Assembly (NCBI RefSeq): GCF_016642265.1
Contig: NZ_MRXX01000015.1
Location: 624-37,333, forward strand
DNA: 36,710 nt
Reading direction: 5' to 3'
DNA from: Streptococcus lactarius
GTDB taxonomy: Bacteria > Bacillota > Bacilli > Lactobacillales > Streptococcaceae
The position numbers and the translations under genes are program-made. Of the stretch, positions 22,957 through 31,868 are shown piece by piece. The notes below the pieces were generated by a model, which made no database searches, had not been told where the DNA came from, and was given only the letters and a program-made list of their open reading frames with translations. The stretch's first letter is position 1; every line of letters starts with the position of its first letter.

Positions 22957-23036
22957 CAATCAAGGAAACGTCGAGTGACGTAGTGATGCGGAAACGCATA
23001 GGTAGGTTAGTTTATAGAAAAGAGATTTTACAATCG

Positions 23037-24020
23037 ATGTTAAATGAATTTCCTATTTTTGACTACGAAGATATTCAGCTAATTCCGAACAAATGTATCA
23101 TCAATAGCCGTTCTGAGGCGGATACGACCGTTCAGTTTGGCAATCATACCTTTAAACTTCCTGTTGTGCCGGCCAATATGCAGACTATTCTAGATGAGGA
23201 TGTGGCAGAACAGTTGGCGCGTGGTGGATACTTCTACATCATGCACCGTTTTGACGAAGCAGGTCGGATTCCCTTTGTCAAACGTATGCACGATCAAGGC
23301 TTGATTGCTTCGATTTCGGTCGGTGTTAAGGAATATGAGTATGACTTTGTGAGTCAATTAAAGGCAGATGCACCCGAGTACATCACCATTGATATCGCCC
23401 ATGGCCATGCGGATAGTGTGATTCGGATGATCCATCACATTAAGAAAGAATTGCCAGGTACCTTTGTCATTGCTGGAAATGTCGGAACACCTGAAGCTGT
23501 CCGTGAATTAGAAAATGCGGGAGCTGATGCGACCAAGGTCGGGATCGGTCCTGGTAAGGTTTGTATCACAAAGGTTAAGACTGGATTTGGTACAGGTGGT
23601 TGGCAATTAGCAGCCCTTCGCTGGTGTTCAAAAGCAGCCCGCAAGCCGATCATTGCGGATGGCGGGATTCGGACCAATGGAGATATTGCCAAGTCCATTC
23701 GTTTTGGGGCGTCTATGGTCATGATCGGTTCGCTTTTTGCTGGGCATATTGAAAGTCCTGGTAAAACGGTAGAAATCGATGGAGAGTCTTTCAAAGAGTA
23801 CTATGGATCCGCTTCAGAGTACCAAAAAGGTGCTTATAAGAATGTCGAGGGCAAGAAAATTTTATTACCTGCTAAGGGGCATCTCCAAGATACCTTGACA
23901 GAAATGGAACAAGATTTGCAAAGTTCGATCTCGTATGCTGGAGGTCGGAAATTAGCGGATCTGAAGCACGTCGACTATGTGATCGTGAAGAATTCCATCT
24001 GGAATGGCGATGCACACTAA
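23037..24020 (+). CDS. guaC: GMP reductase
   Basis: A 327-residue TIM-barrel enzyme of the IMPDH/GMPR family that converts GMP to IMP with NADPH, releasing ammonia, and so balances guanine and adenine nucleotide pools. Catalytic Cys176 lies in [22 protein letters not shown], and there is no CBS domain, which separates it from IMP dehydrogenase. Length equals the streptococcal GuaC. I chose ATG 23037 ([17 protein letters not shown]), which matches the family N-terminus exactly; the SD is poor (AAAGAG about 13 bases upstream). In-frame ATGs at 22983-22986 would translate the structured leader and are unlikely. It precedes the riboswitch-controlled xpt-pbuX pair, with which it shares purine salvage. 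Confidence 0.95.
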   Translation: MLNEFPIFDYEDIQLIPNKCIINSRSEADTTVQFGNHTFKLPVVPANMQTILDEDVAEQLARGGYFYIMHRFDEAGRIPFVKRMHDQGLIASISVGVKEYEYDFVSQLKADAPEYITIDIAHGHADSVIRMIHHIKKELPGTFVIAGNVGTPEAVRELENAGADATKVGIGPGKVCITKVKTGFGTGGWQLAALRWCSKAARKPIIADGGIRTNGDIAKSIRFGASMVMIGSLFAGHIESPGKTVEIDGESFKEYYGSASEYQKGAYKNVEGKKILLPAKGHLQDTLTEMEQDLQSSISYAGGRKLADLKHVDYVIVKNSIWNGDAH

Positions 24021-24025
24021 TTCAA

Positions 24026-24150
24026 TTACTTATTTATTTCACGAATGGGCGTGATGTTTCTACAAGGTGCCGGAACACCTAACAATAAGTAAGTCGGGAT
24101 TATTTCTCTTCCTAGAGAGATTTCAAGGCTTGCTTAGCAGGCCTTTTTGT
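24026..24150 (+). promoter_or_regulatory. Guanine-class purine riboswitch with terminator
   Basis: P1 is TTACTTATT / AATAAGTAA (24026-24034 with 24084-24092). P2 is TCACG / CGTGA with loop AATGGG; J2/3 is TGTTTCTA (24055-24062), the conserved core; P3 is AGGTG / CACCT with loop CCGGAA; J3/1 is AAC, whose C24083 corresponds to the ligand-pairing C of guanine riboswitches. A terminator (AAGGCTTGC / GCAGGCCTT, then Ts, 24125-24148) follows. The 3' side of P1 plus its extension (24086-24095) can instead pair with the terminator's 5' arm (24127-24136) over ten bases, giving an antiterminator. Guanine or xanthine should therefore shut off xpt-pbuX. Confidence 0.93.
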
Positions 24151-24192
24151 GTTTTGTGAATGAGTAGAGGATTGTTTAAAGTAGGAGGAAGT

Positions 24193-24774
24193 ATGAAACT
24201 ACTGGAAGAACGTATCTTAAAAGATGGCAATGTTTTAGGAGAAAATATCCTCAAGGTGGACTCCTTTTTGACCCACCAAGTGGATTTCAAACTGATGAAG
24301 GAAATTGGTCAAACCTTTGCGGATCATTTCAAAGACGCTGGTATTACCAAAGTTGTGACTATTGAAGCATCTGGGATTGCGCCTGCTCTTTATGTAGCAG
24401 AATCGCTGGATGTTCCCATGATCTTTGCCAAAAAGGCGAAAAATATCACCATGAATGAGGGGATTTTGACGGCTGAGGTTTATTCCTTTACCAAGCAAGT
24501 CACCAGCACCGTTTCGATTGCGGGTAAATTCTTGGATCCAGCAGATAAGGTCTTGATCATTGATGATTTCCTTGCGAATGGCCAAGCGGCTAAAGGCTTA
24601 ATCCAAATCATCGAACAAGCGGGTGCTAAAGTGGAAGCCATTGGAATTGTCATTGAAAAATCCTTCCAAGATGGACGGGGATTATTAGAAGAGTTGGGAT
24701 ACCCAGTTGTATCCCTCGCGCGTTTGGACCGTTTTGAAAATGGCCAAGTTGTATTTAAGGAGGCAGACATCTAA
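24193..24774 (+). CDS. xpt: Xanthine phosphoribosyltransferase
   Basis: A 193-residue type I phosphoribosyltransferase making XMP from xanthine and PRPP (also acting on guanine less well), for purine salvage. The PRPP-binding loop is [13 protein letters not shown] (119-132), and the N-terminus [31 protein letters not shown] is characteristic of Xpt. Length equals the family norm. ATG 24193 has AGGAGG at 24183-24188; an in-frame ATG at 24160 would be in the riboswitch expression platform. Followed by pbuX with a one-base overlap, and controlled by the riboswitch in its leader. Confidence 0.96.
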   Translation: MKLLEERILKDGNVLGENILKVDSFLTHQVDFKLMKEIGQTFADHFKDAGITKVVTIEASGIAPALYVAESLDVPMIFAKKAKNITMNEGILTAEVYSFTKQVTSTVSIAGKFLDPADKVLIIDDFLANGQAAKGLIQIIEQAGAKVEAIGIVIEKSFQDGRGLLEELGYPVVSLARLDRFENGQVVFKEADI

Positions 24775-26036
24775 TGCAAAAACAAGAAAGCCATTCGCAA
24801 GCGGCTATTTTAGGCTTGCAACATTTATTAGCCATGTATTCGGGATCTATTTTGGTGCCGATTATGATTGCGGGAGCGTTGGGCTATAACGCTCATCAGC
24901 TAACCTACCTCATCTCTACAGATATCTTCATGTGTGGGGTAGCGACTTTCCTTCAAGTTCAGCTCAATAAGTACTTTGGGATCGGTCTTCCTGTTGTCCT
25001 TGGGGTTGCCTTCCAGTCTGTAGCACCTCTTAGCATGATCGGAGCTAGCCATGGTAGTGGGGCCATGTTTGGTGCCTTGATTGTTTCAGGGCTTTATGTC
25101 ATTCTTGTCTCTGGCTTCTTCTCTAAGATTGCCAACCTCTTCCCATCGATCGTGACGGGATCGGTCATTACGACCATTGGTTTGACCTTGATTCCCGTAG
25201 CGATTGGTAACATGGGGAATAACGCAGCCAAACCAACGGTACAAAGTTTGGTCTTGGCCTTGATTACGATTCTCATTATCTTGATCGTTAATATCTATAC
25301 GACTGGCTTTATCAAATCCATCTCTATTTTGATTGGGTTAATCGTAGGGACTGCTATTGCGGCCTCTATGGGCTTAGTGGATTTCACACCTGTATCGCAA
25401 GCACCAGTTGTTCACGTTCCAACACCATTCTTCTTTGGAGCTCCTAAGTTTGAAATCACTTCAATCTTAATGATGTGTATCATCGCGACAGTTTCTATGG
25501 TGGAATCAACAGGGGTTTATCTTGCCCTTTCTGATATTACTAAAGATCCAATTACCAGCACTCGCCTCCGTAATGGCTATCGTGCTGAAGGGTTGGCCGT
25601 TCTTCTCGGTGGTATCTTCAATACCTTCCCTTACACTGGATTCTCACAAAACGTTGGTTTAGTGAAATTGTCTGGTATCAAGACTCGTCTTCCAATATAC
25701 TACGCAGCCGGTTTCCTCGTTCTTCTTGGTCTCCTTCCTAAGTTTGGAGCTTTGGCACAAATCATCCCAAGCCCAGTTCTTGGTGGAGCCATGCTCGTGA
25801 TGTTTGGTTTTGTGTCTATTCAAGGGATGCAGATTCTTGCGCGTGTTGATTTTGAGCACAATGAGCACAATTTCTTAATTGCAGCGGTATCGATTGCTGC
25901 CGGGGTTGGTTTGAATAACAGTACCCTCTTTAACGGCCTTCCAACTGGATTCCAAATGTTCTTTGCAAACGGAATTGTCGTCGCAAGTGTCTTGGCGATT
26001 ATTCTTAACGCGATTTTGAACCGCCATCAAAAATAA
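24774..26036 (+). CDS. pbuX: Xanthine permease (NCS2/NAT family)
   Basis: A 420-residue purine transporter with about 12-14 transmembrane segments that imports xanthine for Xpt. LGLQHLLAMYSGSILVPIM carries the QH motif of transmembrane segment 1, MVESTGVYLALSDIT the conserved acidic segment of the substrate site, and FNTFPYTGFSQNVGLVKLSG the NCS2 signature. The start overlaps the xpt stop (TAATG), with AAGGAG upstream inside xpt, so the two are translationally coupled and share the riboswitch. Ends with a strong hairpin. Confidence 0.95.
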   Translation: MQKQESHSQAAILGLQHLLAMYSGSILVPIMIAGALGYNAHQLTYLISTDIFMCGVATFLQVQLNKYFGIGLPVVLGVAFQSVAPLSMIGASHGSGAMFGALIVSGLYVILVSGFFSKIANLFPSIVTGSVITTIGLTLIPVAIGNMGNNAAKPTVQSLVLALITILIILIVNIYTTGFIKSISILIGLIVGTAIAASMGLVDFTPVSQAPVVHVPTPFFFGAPKFEITSILMMCIIATVSMVESTGVYLALSDITKDPITSTRLRNGYRAEGLAVLLGGIFNTFPYTGFSQNVGLVKLSGIKTRLPIYYAAGFLVLLGLLPKFGALAQIIPSPVLGGAMLVMFGFVSIQGMQILARVDFEHNEHNFLIAAVSIAAGVGLNNSTLFNGLPTGFQMFFANGIVVASVLAIILNAILNRHQK

Positions 26037-26047
26037 TCTCTGAACTT

Positions 26048-26080
26048 CCGAAGATCTCACCTGAGGTCTTCGGTTTTTTT
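26048..26080 (+). terminator. xpt-pbuX terminator
   Basis: CCGAAGA (26048-26054) pairs with TCTTCGG (26067-26073), followed by seven Ts. Confidence 0.85.
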
Positions 26081-26149
26081 GACTTTTAAGGAAACGTATA
26101 GTAGAGTGGAAGAAGGGAAATAATGATGGATTAGAAAAGAGTTAGGATT

Positions 26150-27493
26150 ATGTATGAAACCCACCGTTTTAAAGAACGCCTGCGCTTGTTTATAAGCCTA
26201 TTTTTACCGATTTTGATTTACCAATTGGCCAATTATTCTGCTAGTTTTGTTGATACAGCCATGACAGGCCAGTACCGGACCCTAGATCTTGCTGGGGTCT
26301 CTACAGCCACCAGCCTGTGGAATCCCTTTTTCACCTTTTTGACAGGGATTGTCTCTGCCCTAACGCCGATCGTCGGACATCATCTCGGAAAGGGCAATAA
26401 AAATCGAATTGCAGGGGATGTTTACCAATTCCTTTATATGTCTCTAGGGATGGCTATACTCTTAATGGGCTTTGTCTGGGGGATTGCCCCATTAATTCTG
26501 ACTCGGATCGGCTTAGAAAAGGTCGTGGCTCAGATCGCGGTTCATTATCTATACTATCTTTCGCTTGGTATTTTGCCTTTATTGCTCTTTAGTATCATTC
26601 GGACTTTCTTTGATACGTTGGGAATGACGCGACTATCGATGTACTTGATGCTCTTGCTCTTACCTTTGAATGCTTGTTTTAACTATATCTTGATCTATGG
26701 GGCTTTTGGCTTTCCTGAGATGGGAGGAGCGGGAGCAGGTCTTGGAACCTCTATGGCCTACTGGGTCTTGCTGGCTATTGCAGTTTTGATCTTGTGCAAG
26801 CACCCTAAGGTAGCATCTTTCCAATTGTGGAAGCCGCAACCTTATGATTTTAAAGGGATGAAGGAAGTCTTGCGATTAGGTCTTCCAATTGGAGGAATTG
26901 TTTTTGCGGAAGTCATCATCTTCTCGCTGGTTGGCCTGTTAATGGCAAAATTCCCATCACTCACTATTGCTAGTCACCAGTCGGCCATGAATTTTTCAAC
27001 CTTGATGTATGCCTTTCCGATGAGTATCTCAAGCGCCATGGCCATTATTGTATCTTACGAACTGGGAGCAGGAAGACCAGAAGTGGTCAAACAATATTGC
27101 CGATTGGGCCGGCTGACAGCCTTTGGCTTTGCCATTGTCACCCTTGTCTTTCTTTATACCTTCCGCTTCCAACTGGCGGGACTATACGGCAAGGATCCAA
27201 TCTTTGTGCAGCAAACTGCTATTTTCATGACCTATAGTCTCTTTTTCCAAGTAGCCGATACCTTTGCGGCACCCCTTCAAGGGATTTTGCGGGGCTATAA
27301 GGATACAACCGTTCCGTTCTTATTAGGAGTTTTTAGCTATTGGTGTATTTCGATTCCTTTAGGGATTTTCCTTGATCATGTGACCAACCTTGGTCCCTAT
27401 GCCTATTGGATTGGTCTTATTTCTAGCCTTGTCGTGAGTGGTATTTGCTACCAACTTCGGCTCTGGCAGATCGAAAAAAAGCAAACAAACTAA
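26150..27493 (+). CDS. MATE family efflux transporter (NorM-like)
   Basis: A 447-residue, twelve-segment transporter. The first half has LPILIYQLANYSASFVDTAMTGQY and STATSLWNPFFTFLTGIVSALTPIVGHHLG, the NorM-type signature; the second half has LGLPIGGIVFAEVIIFSLVGLLMAKF and SHQSAMNFSTLMYAFPMSISSAMAI. Relatives in streptococci export cationic drugs and dyes with Na+. It belongs to a different branch from the MATE gene at 5715-7055. The ATG at 26150 has a weak TTAGGATT in front. I could not find a convincing -35; TATAGT at 26097 is a possible -10. Transcribed alone, between two terminators. Confidence 0.92.
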   Translation: MYETHRFKERLRLFISLFLPILIYQLANYSASFVDTAMTGQYRTLDLAGVSTATSLWNPFFTFLTGIVSALTPIVGHHLGKGNKNRIAGDVYQFLYMSLGMAILLMGFVWGIAPLILTRIGLEKVVAQIAVHYLYYLSLGILPLLLFSIIRTFFDTLGMTRLSMYLMLLLLPLNACFNYILIYGAFGFPEMGGAGAGLGTSMAYWVLLAIAVLILCKHPKVASFQLWKPQPYDFKGMKEVLRLGLPIGGIVFAEVIIFSLVGLLMAKFPSLTIASHQSAMNFSTLMYAFPMSISSAMAIIVSYELGAGRPEVVKQYCRLGRLTAFGFAIVTLVFLYTFRFQLAGLYGKDPIFVQQTAIFMTYSLFFQVADTFAAPLQGILRGYKDTTVPFLLGVFSYWCISIPLGIFLDHVTNLGPYAYWIGLISSLVVSGICYQLRLWQIEKKQTN

Positions 27494-27516
27494 AGTCTGG
27501 GAAACCAGGCTTTTTA
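27492..27516 (+). terminator. Terminator after the second MATE gene
   Basis: AGTCTGG pairs with CCAGGCT around a GAAA tetraloop, followed by TTTTT. It begins at the stop codon. Confidence 0.85.
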
Positions 27517-27534
27517 TGTACCGTAAATAGTATA

Positions 27535-27578
27535 AATTTTCTGAAAGTTCTTGACAATTGAGGTCAAAGTGGTAAGAT
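27535..27578 (+). promoter_or_regulatory. ilvD promoter with near-perfect CodY box
   Basis: AATTTTCTGAAAGTT (27535-27549) matches AATTTTCWGAAAATT at 14 of 15 positions and ends one base before TTGACA (27551-27556). TAAGAT (27573-27578) is the -10 at 16 bases. Predicted CodY repression when branched-chain amino acids and GTP are plentiful. Confidence 0.8.
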
Positions 27579-27614
27579 TAGGAGGTAGAAATGAAGAACT
27601 AGAAGGAGAACAAG

Positions 27615-29333
27615 ATGAGAAGCGATATGATCAAAATGGGGATCGACCGAGCACCAGCGCGTGGTCTCCTCTATGCAACAGGGCAAGTAAAATCAGCAAA
27701 AGATATGCAAAAACCCTTTATTGCAATTTGTAACTCCTATATTGATATCGTTCCAGGGCATGTTCACCTGCGTGAATTAGCAGATGTTGCCAAGGAAGCT
27801 ATTCGCGAAGCTGGTGGAATTCCTTTTGAGTTTAATACCATCGGTGTCGATGACGGAATCGCTATGGGACATATCGGGATGCGTTATAGTTTGCCATCAC
27901 GCGAGTTGATCGCTGATACTGCTGAAACGGTCATCAATGCCCACTGGTTTGACGGTGTTTTCTATATTCCCAACTGTGACAAGATTACACCAGGAATGAT
28001 TTTGGCAGCCATGCGGACCAATGTGCCTGCTGTATTTTGTTCTGGTGGACCTATGAAGGGTGGCGTTGACATGACGGGGCATCAAGCGACTCTTTCCAGT
28101 TTGTTTGAAGCAGTAGGTACTTATCAAGCTGGTGATATGAGCATGGATGAGCTGGATTTCCTGGAAAAAAATGCTTGCCCAACTTGTGGCTCTTGCTCTG
28201 GTATGTTTACCGCCAATTCCATGAACTGTTTGATGGAAGTATTAGGCCTTGCTCTTCCAGGAAATGGTACCATTTTAGCTGTTTCAGATGAACGCCGGGA
28301 ATTGGTTCGCCAAGCGGCCAAACAATTGGTAGAGAATATTAAAAAAGATATCCGTCCACGGGATGTTGTGACCAAAGAAGCTATCGATGATGCCTTTGCG
28401 CTTGATATGGCAATGGGTGGTTCAACCAATACTGTTCTCCATACGCTTGCGATTGCGCGAGAGGCGGGGATTGACTATGATCTCAAAGATATCAATGAAA
28501 TTGCCAAGAAGACACCTTATCTCTCTAAAATTGCCCCTTCAAGTGTCTACACTATGCATGATGTGCACGAAGCTGGTGGTGTTCCAGCTATTATTAATCA
28601 GTTGATTAAAAAAGGAGCTATTAAGGGTGATCGTATTACAGTTACTGGTAAAACCTTGAAAGAAAACGTAGCTGGTGCGGAAATTAAAAATGAAGAAATT
28701 ATCCATCCAATTGAGCATCCTATTTCACCAGTTGGTGGTTTGTCTATCCTTTACGGAAATATTGCTCAAGATGGAGCGGTTATCAAGGTAGGTGGTGTCG
28801 ATCCATCTGTGACCACTTTCTGCGGTAAGGCTATTTGTTGCGATTCACAAGATCAAGCCCTTGAGTTGATTGACAATGGAACAGTCAAGAAGGGACATGT
28901 CGTTGTCATTCGTTACGAAGGTCCTCAGGGTGGTCCTGGTATGCCAGAAATGTTGGCGCCAACTTCTAAGATTGTCGGACGCGGTCTTGGTAAGGATGTG
29001 GCTCTTATTACGGATGGTCGTTTCTCAGGAGCTACTCGTGGGATTGCGATAGGTCACGTTTCTCCAGAAGCAGCAGAAGGTGGTAATATCGCCTTAATCG
29101 AAGATGGGGATGAAATCGTGATTGATCTTCCAAATCGTACAATCGAGTTGCTTGTCGATAATGCGACCCTTGCAGAACGTCGTAAACACTTGAAACCGTT
29201 CAAATCGAAAATTTCCAGTGGTTGGTTGCGTCGCTACACAGCCTTTGCGAAATCAGCTAATGTCGGTGGAACCTTGATGAGTGATGAAGAATTCGAAGAA
29301 CGGAAGGCAAAACGTCAAGCACAAGAAAAATAA
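27615..29333 (+). CDS. ilvD: Dihydroxy-acid dehydratase
   Basis: A 572-residue iron-sulfur dehydratase that makes the 2-keto acids preceding valine, isoleucine and leucine. Cluster and substrate motifs are NCDKITPGM (Cys121, Lys123) and [18 protein letters not shown] (Cys194); [20 protein letters not shown] is the C-terminal signature. The position that in [2Fe-2S] plant-type enzymes is PCN reads PGHVHL here, as in the E. coli enzyme, suggesting the oxygen-sensitive [4Fe-4S] type; this is inference. ATG 27615 has AAGGAG six bases upstream. It stands alone here, so the other ilv genes are elsewhere, and a CodY box at its promoter ties it to amino acid supply. Confidence 0.96.
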   Translation: MRSDMIKMGIDRAPARGLLYATGQVKSAKDMQKPFIAICNSYIDIVPGHVHLRELADVAKEAIREAGGIPFEFNTIGVDDGIAMGHIGMRYSLPSRELIADTAETVINAHWFDGVFYIPNCDKITPGMILAAMRTNVPAVFCSGGPMKGGVDMTGHQATLSSLFEAVGTYQAGDMSMDELDFLEKNACPTCGSCSGMFTANSMNCLMEVLGLALPGNGTILAVSDERRELVRQAAKQLVENIKKDIRPRDVVTKEAIDDAFALDMAMGGSTNTVLHTLAIAREAGIDYDLKDINEIAKKTPYLSKIAPSSVYTMHDVHEAGGVPAIINQLIKKGAIKGDRITVTGKTLKENVAGAEIKNEEIIHPIEHPISPVGGLSILYGNIAQDGAVIKVGGVDPSVTTFCGKAICCDSQDQALELIDNGTVKKGHVVVIRYEGPQGGPGMPEMLAPTSKIVGRGLGKDVALITDGRFSGATRGIAIGHVSPEAAEGGNIALIEDGDEIVIDLPNRTIELLVDNATLAERRKHLKPFKSKISSGWLRRYTAFAKSANVGGTLMSDEEFEERKAKRQAQEK

Positions 29334-29335
29334 GC

Positions 29336-29384
29336 AAAAAACCTTTCCTGCTATGTGAAGTCACAAGCAAGAAAGGTTTTTTTG
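29336..29384 (+). terminator. ilvD terminator
   Basis: AAAACCTTTC (29338-29347) pairs with GAAAGGTTTT (29371-29380), with inner TGC/GCA pairs and a run of Ts. Confidence 0.85.
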
Positions 29385-29393
29385 ACGGCAAGA

Positions 29394-29576
29394 TTATTTG
29401 GTACGCATTTCACCATGTGGGAAGTAGGTTCCTTCAGGCATATCATTAATGATGACGTGAACAGCTGACTGAGGAGCACCAGTGTTGCGAACAACAGCTT
29501 CTGTTACTTCTTTAGCGAGGGCTTTCTTTTGTTCCAAAGTGCGTCCTTCAAATAGGTCAATTCGTACAAATGGCAT
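29394..29576 (-). CDS. 4-oxalocrotonate tautomerase family enzyme
   Basis: A 60-residue tautomerase. After removal of Met, Pro1 is the catalytic base, and PFVRIDLFEGRTLEQKKALAKEVTEAVV is the typical beta-alpha start, with FPHGEM near the end. Small members form hexamers and interconvert enol and keto forms; the physiological substrate in streptococci, which lack catechol meta-cleavage pathways, is not known. AGGAGG stands upstream of the ATG, and TGATAAAAT (29607-29615, minus strand) is a good extended -10. It is a single-gene unit, convergent with ilvD. Confidence 0.9.
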   Translation of the reverse strand: MPFVRIDLFEGRTLEQKKALAKEVTEAVVRNTGAPQSAVHVIINDMPEGTYFPHGEMRTK

Positions 29577-29606
29577 ATGGCCACCTCCTAAATATGTTAT
29601 AGAACT

Positions 29607-29615
29607 ATTTTATCA
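29607..29615 (-). promoter_or_regulatory. Extended -10 of the tautomerase gene
   Basis: Minus-strand TGATAAAAT, about 30 bases before the ATG; the -35 is poor. Confidence 0.5.
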
Positions 29616-29645
29616 CATTTTGGAATACAAAGGTCAGCAAAATTA

Positions 29646-29654
29646 TGGTAAAAT
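29646..29654 (+). promoter_or_regulatory. Extended -10 of the tdk-prfA operon
   Basis: TGGTAAAAT, 36 bases before the tdk ATG; no clear -35. It is divergent from the tautomerase promoter, with the two -10 boxes about 35 bases apart. Confidence 0.5.
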
Positions 29655-29668
29655 GATAATGAAACACA

Positions 29669-30296
29669 TTTTAGAGAGAACAGAAGGAAAATGGCACAAT
29701 TATATTATAAATATGGGACCATGAACTCAGGGAAAACCATTGAGATCTTGAAGGTGGCCCATAATTATGAAGAGCAAGGCAAGCGTGTGGTGATTATGAC
29801 CTCGGCAATTGATACTAGAGATGGAGTAGGAGTAGTTTCTAGCCGGATTGGTATGAAGCGAGAAGCCGTTGCAATTGAAGAAGGAACAGATATCTTTGGT
29901 TTTATTCAGAACCAACCCATCAAACCTTACTGTGTCTTAATCGATGAAGCTCAGTTTTTGAAACGCCATCATGTCTATGATCTGGCAAGAGTCGTTGATG
30001 AACTGGATGTGCCGGTGATGGCTTTTGGCCTTAAAAATGATTTTCGAAATGAACTCTTTGAGGGGTCTAAACACCTCCTCTTGTTGGCAGACAAGATTGA
30101 GGAGATTAAGACCATCTGCCAATACTGTTCCCGCAAGGCGACCATGGTCTTGCGTACCCAAGCGGGCAAACCTGTCTACGATGGAGAACAGATCCAGATC
30201 GGTGGACATGAGACCTATATCTCGGTTTGCCGCAAGCATTATTTTAATCCGGACATACCAACTGAAAGCGTCTAGAACGTTTTAGAGAGAATAGAA
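29669..30296 (+). repeat. 17-bp direct repeat flanking tdk
   Basis: TTTTAGAGAGAACAGAA at 29669-29685, just before the tdk start, recurs as TTTTAGAGAGAATAGAA at 30280-30296, directly before the start of the GNAT gene (16 of 17 identical). The two copies bracket tdk. Both serve as leader for the gene that follows. Confidence 0.75.
29691..30275 (+). CDS. tdk: Thymidine kinase
   Basis: A 194-residue type II (tetrameric) thymidine kinase that phosphorylates thymidine with ATP in pyrimidine salvage. The P-loop is GTMNSGKT (9-16), the DEAQF of strand 4 is present in [13 protein letters not shown] with the catalytic Glu, and a structural zinc site is formed by CQYC and the later CRKH. Length is normal. 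SD AGAAGGA. First gene of a long operon that continues into prfA and prmC, an arrangement familiar from pneumococcus and other Firmicutes. Confidence 0.96.
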   Translation: MAQLYYKYGTMNSGKTIEILKVAHNYEEQGKRVVIMTSAIDTRDGVGVVSSRIGMKREAVAIEEGTDIFGFIQNQPIKPYCVLIDEAQFLKRHHVYDLARVVDELDVPVMAFGLKNDFRNELFEGSKHLLLLADKIEEIKTICQYCSRKATMVLRTQAGKPVYDGEQIQIGGHETYISVCRKHYFNPDIPTESV

Positions 30297-30776
30297 ATGT
30301 CTATTTGTTTAAAAGATATTACAATAGAGAATTATTTTGACGTTTTAAATCTAGAAGTTCATCCAAACCAAAGGAATTTTATTGCATCCAATTCCATTAG
30401 TTTAGCTGAAGCCTATGTATATGATAAAATTGGTGATTTTATAGCTCCCTTAGCAGTTTATGATAAGGAAGCATTAATTGGTTTTGTTATGATTACCTAT
30501 GACCAGAAAATTGGGATCAGCAAGGGAAATTACTTGTTATTTCGTTTTATGATCGATCAACGATTTCAAGGTTTAGGCTATTTTAAACCGACTATGGATG
30601 CAGTTATTGACTTTGTTCGAACAGAGCCAGCTGGAAAAGCAACAAGTCTTTGGTTATCTTATGACCCAGAAAATAAACATGCAAGATCTTGCTATCTCCA
30701 TTATGGATTTAAAGAAACTGGCCAAGTCATAGAAGACGAAATTGTAGCAACCTATGATCTAACAACCAAGAATTAA
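30297..30776 (+). CDS. GNAT acetyltransferase, BltD/spermidine-acetyltransferase-like
   Basis: A 159-residue acetyltransferase. The start DITIENYFDVLNLEVHPNQRNFIASNSISLAEAY and then VYDKEALIGFVMITYD resemble the polyamine acetyltransferases BltD/PaiA of Bacillus; the acetyl-CoA motif is QRFQGLGYFK. Spermidine or spermine is the most likely substrate, but this is inference. It sits between tdk and prfA, nine bases before prfA. It is A/T-rich (about 30% G+C over the first 240 bases, counted by hand, against about 50% or more in sampled prfA stretches), and a 17-bp copy of the tdk leader stands before its start. Both suggest later insertion into the operon. There is no strong SD beyond AGAGAGAATAGAA. 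Confidence 0.85.
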   Translation: MSICLKDITIENYFDVLNLEVHPNQRNFIASNSISLAEAYVYDKIGDFIAPLAVYDKEALIGFVMITYDQKIGISKGNYLLFRFMIDQRFQGLGYFKPTMDAVIDFVRTEPAGKATSLWLSYDPENKHARSCYLHYGFKETGQVIEDEIVATYDLTTKN

Positions 30777-30785
30777 GGAGCAAAT

Positions 30786-31868
30786 ATGAATATCTATGAT
30801 CAACTACAAGCTGTAGAAGACCGATACGAAGAGTTAGGAGAATTACTGAGTGACCCTGATGTGGTCTCTGATACCAAACGCTTTATGGAGCTTTCAAAAG
30901 AAGAGGCTTCCACTCGTGACACGGTAACAGCTTACCGAGAATACAAACAAGTCCTTCAAAACATCGTCGATGCTGAAGAAATGATCAAGGAAGCAGGCGG
31001 CGATGCAGATTTGGAAGAAATGGCCAAGCAAGAGCTAAAAGATGCTAAGTCTGAAAAAGAGGAGTACGAAGAAAAACTGAAGATCTTACTTCTTCCAAAA
31101 GATCCAAACGATGACAAGAACATTATCTTGGAAATCCGTGGGGCAGCAGGAGGAGACGAAGCCCAGTTGTTTGCGGGTGACCTCTTACAGATGTACCAAA
31201 AATACGCGGAAAGCCAAGGTTGGCGCTTTGAGGTCATGGAAGCCTCTTACAATGGCGTTGGTGGGATCAAAGAAGTCGTAGCCATGGTTTCTGGTCAATC
31301 GGTCTATTCAAAACTTAAGTACGAATCAGGAGCCCACCGGGTACAACGGGTTCCTGTGACGGAAAGCCAAGGTCGTGTCCATACCTCGACAGCGACAGTT
31401 CTGGTCATGCCAGAAATCGAAGAAGTTGAGTATGACATTGATCCAAAAGACCTTCGGATTGATATCTACCACGCATCTGGTGCGGGTGGACAAAACGTCA
31501 ACAAGGTTGCAACAGCCGTTCGTATCGTTCACTTGCCAACCAATATCAAGGTAGAGATGCAGGAAGAGCGGACGCAACAAAAGAACCGTGATAAGGCCAT
31601 GAAGATTATTCGTGCGCGTGTGGCTGACCACTTTGCTCAAATTGCCCAAGACGAGCAAGATGCGGAGCGGAAGTCTACAATCGGTACGGGTGACCGTTCA
31701 GAGCGGATCCGGACTTATAACTTCCCTCAAAACCGTGTGACTGATCATCGGATTGGCTTGACTCTTCAAAAATTGGATACCATCTTGTCTGGTAAATTGG
31801 ATGAAGTAGTAGATGCCTTGGTTCTCTATGACCAAACACAAAAACTAGAAGAATTAAACAAAGCATGA
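30786..31868 (+). CDS. prfA: Peptide chain release factor 1
   Basis: A 360-residue factor that recognises UAA and UAG stop codons and triggers peptide release on the ribosome. The codon-reading PVT tripeptide is at 190-192 and the catalytic GGQ at 234-236 within [10 protein letters not shown], whose Gln is methylated by PrmC. Full-length with the helical N-terminal domain. AAGGAG lies just before the ATG. The last four bases overlap prmC (ATGA), so modifier and target are translated together. Confidence 0.97.
   Translation: MNIYDQLQAVEDRYEELGELLSDPDVVSDTKRFMELSKEEASTRDTVTAYREYKQVLQNIVDAEEMIKEAGGDADLEEMAKQELKDAKSEKEEYEEKLKILLLPKDPNDDKNIILEIRGAAGGDEAQLFAGDLLQMYQKYAESQGWRFEVMEASYNGVGGIKEVVAMVSGQSVYSKLKYESGAHRVQRVPVTESQGRVHTSTATVLVMPEIEEVEYDIDPKDLRIDIYHASGAGGQNVNKVATAVRIVHLPTNIKVEMQEERTQQKNRDKAMKIIRARVADHFAQIAQDEQDAERKSTIGTGDRSERIRTYNFPQNRVTDHRIGLTLQKLDTILSGKLDEVVDALVLYDQTQKLEELNKA

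Noticed and set aside
29727..30239. Overlapping minus-strand frames across tdk
   Set aside because: Antisense mirrors of conserved tdk sequence; no translation signals.
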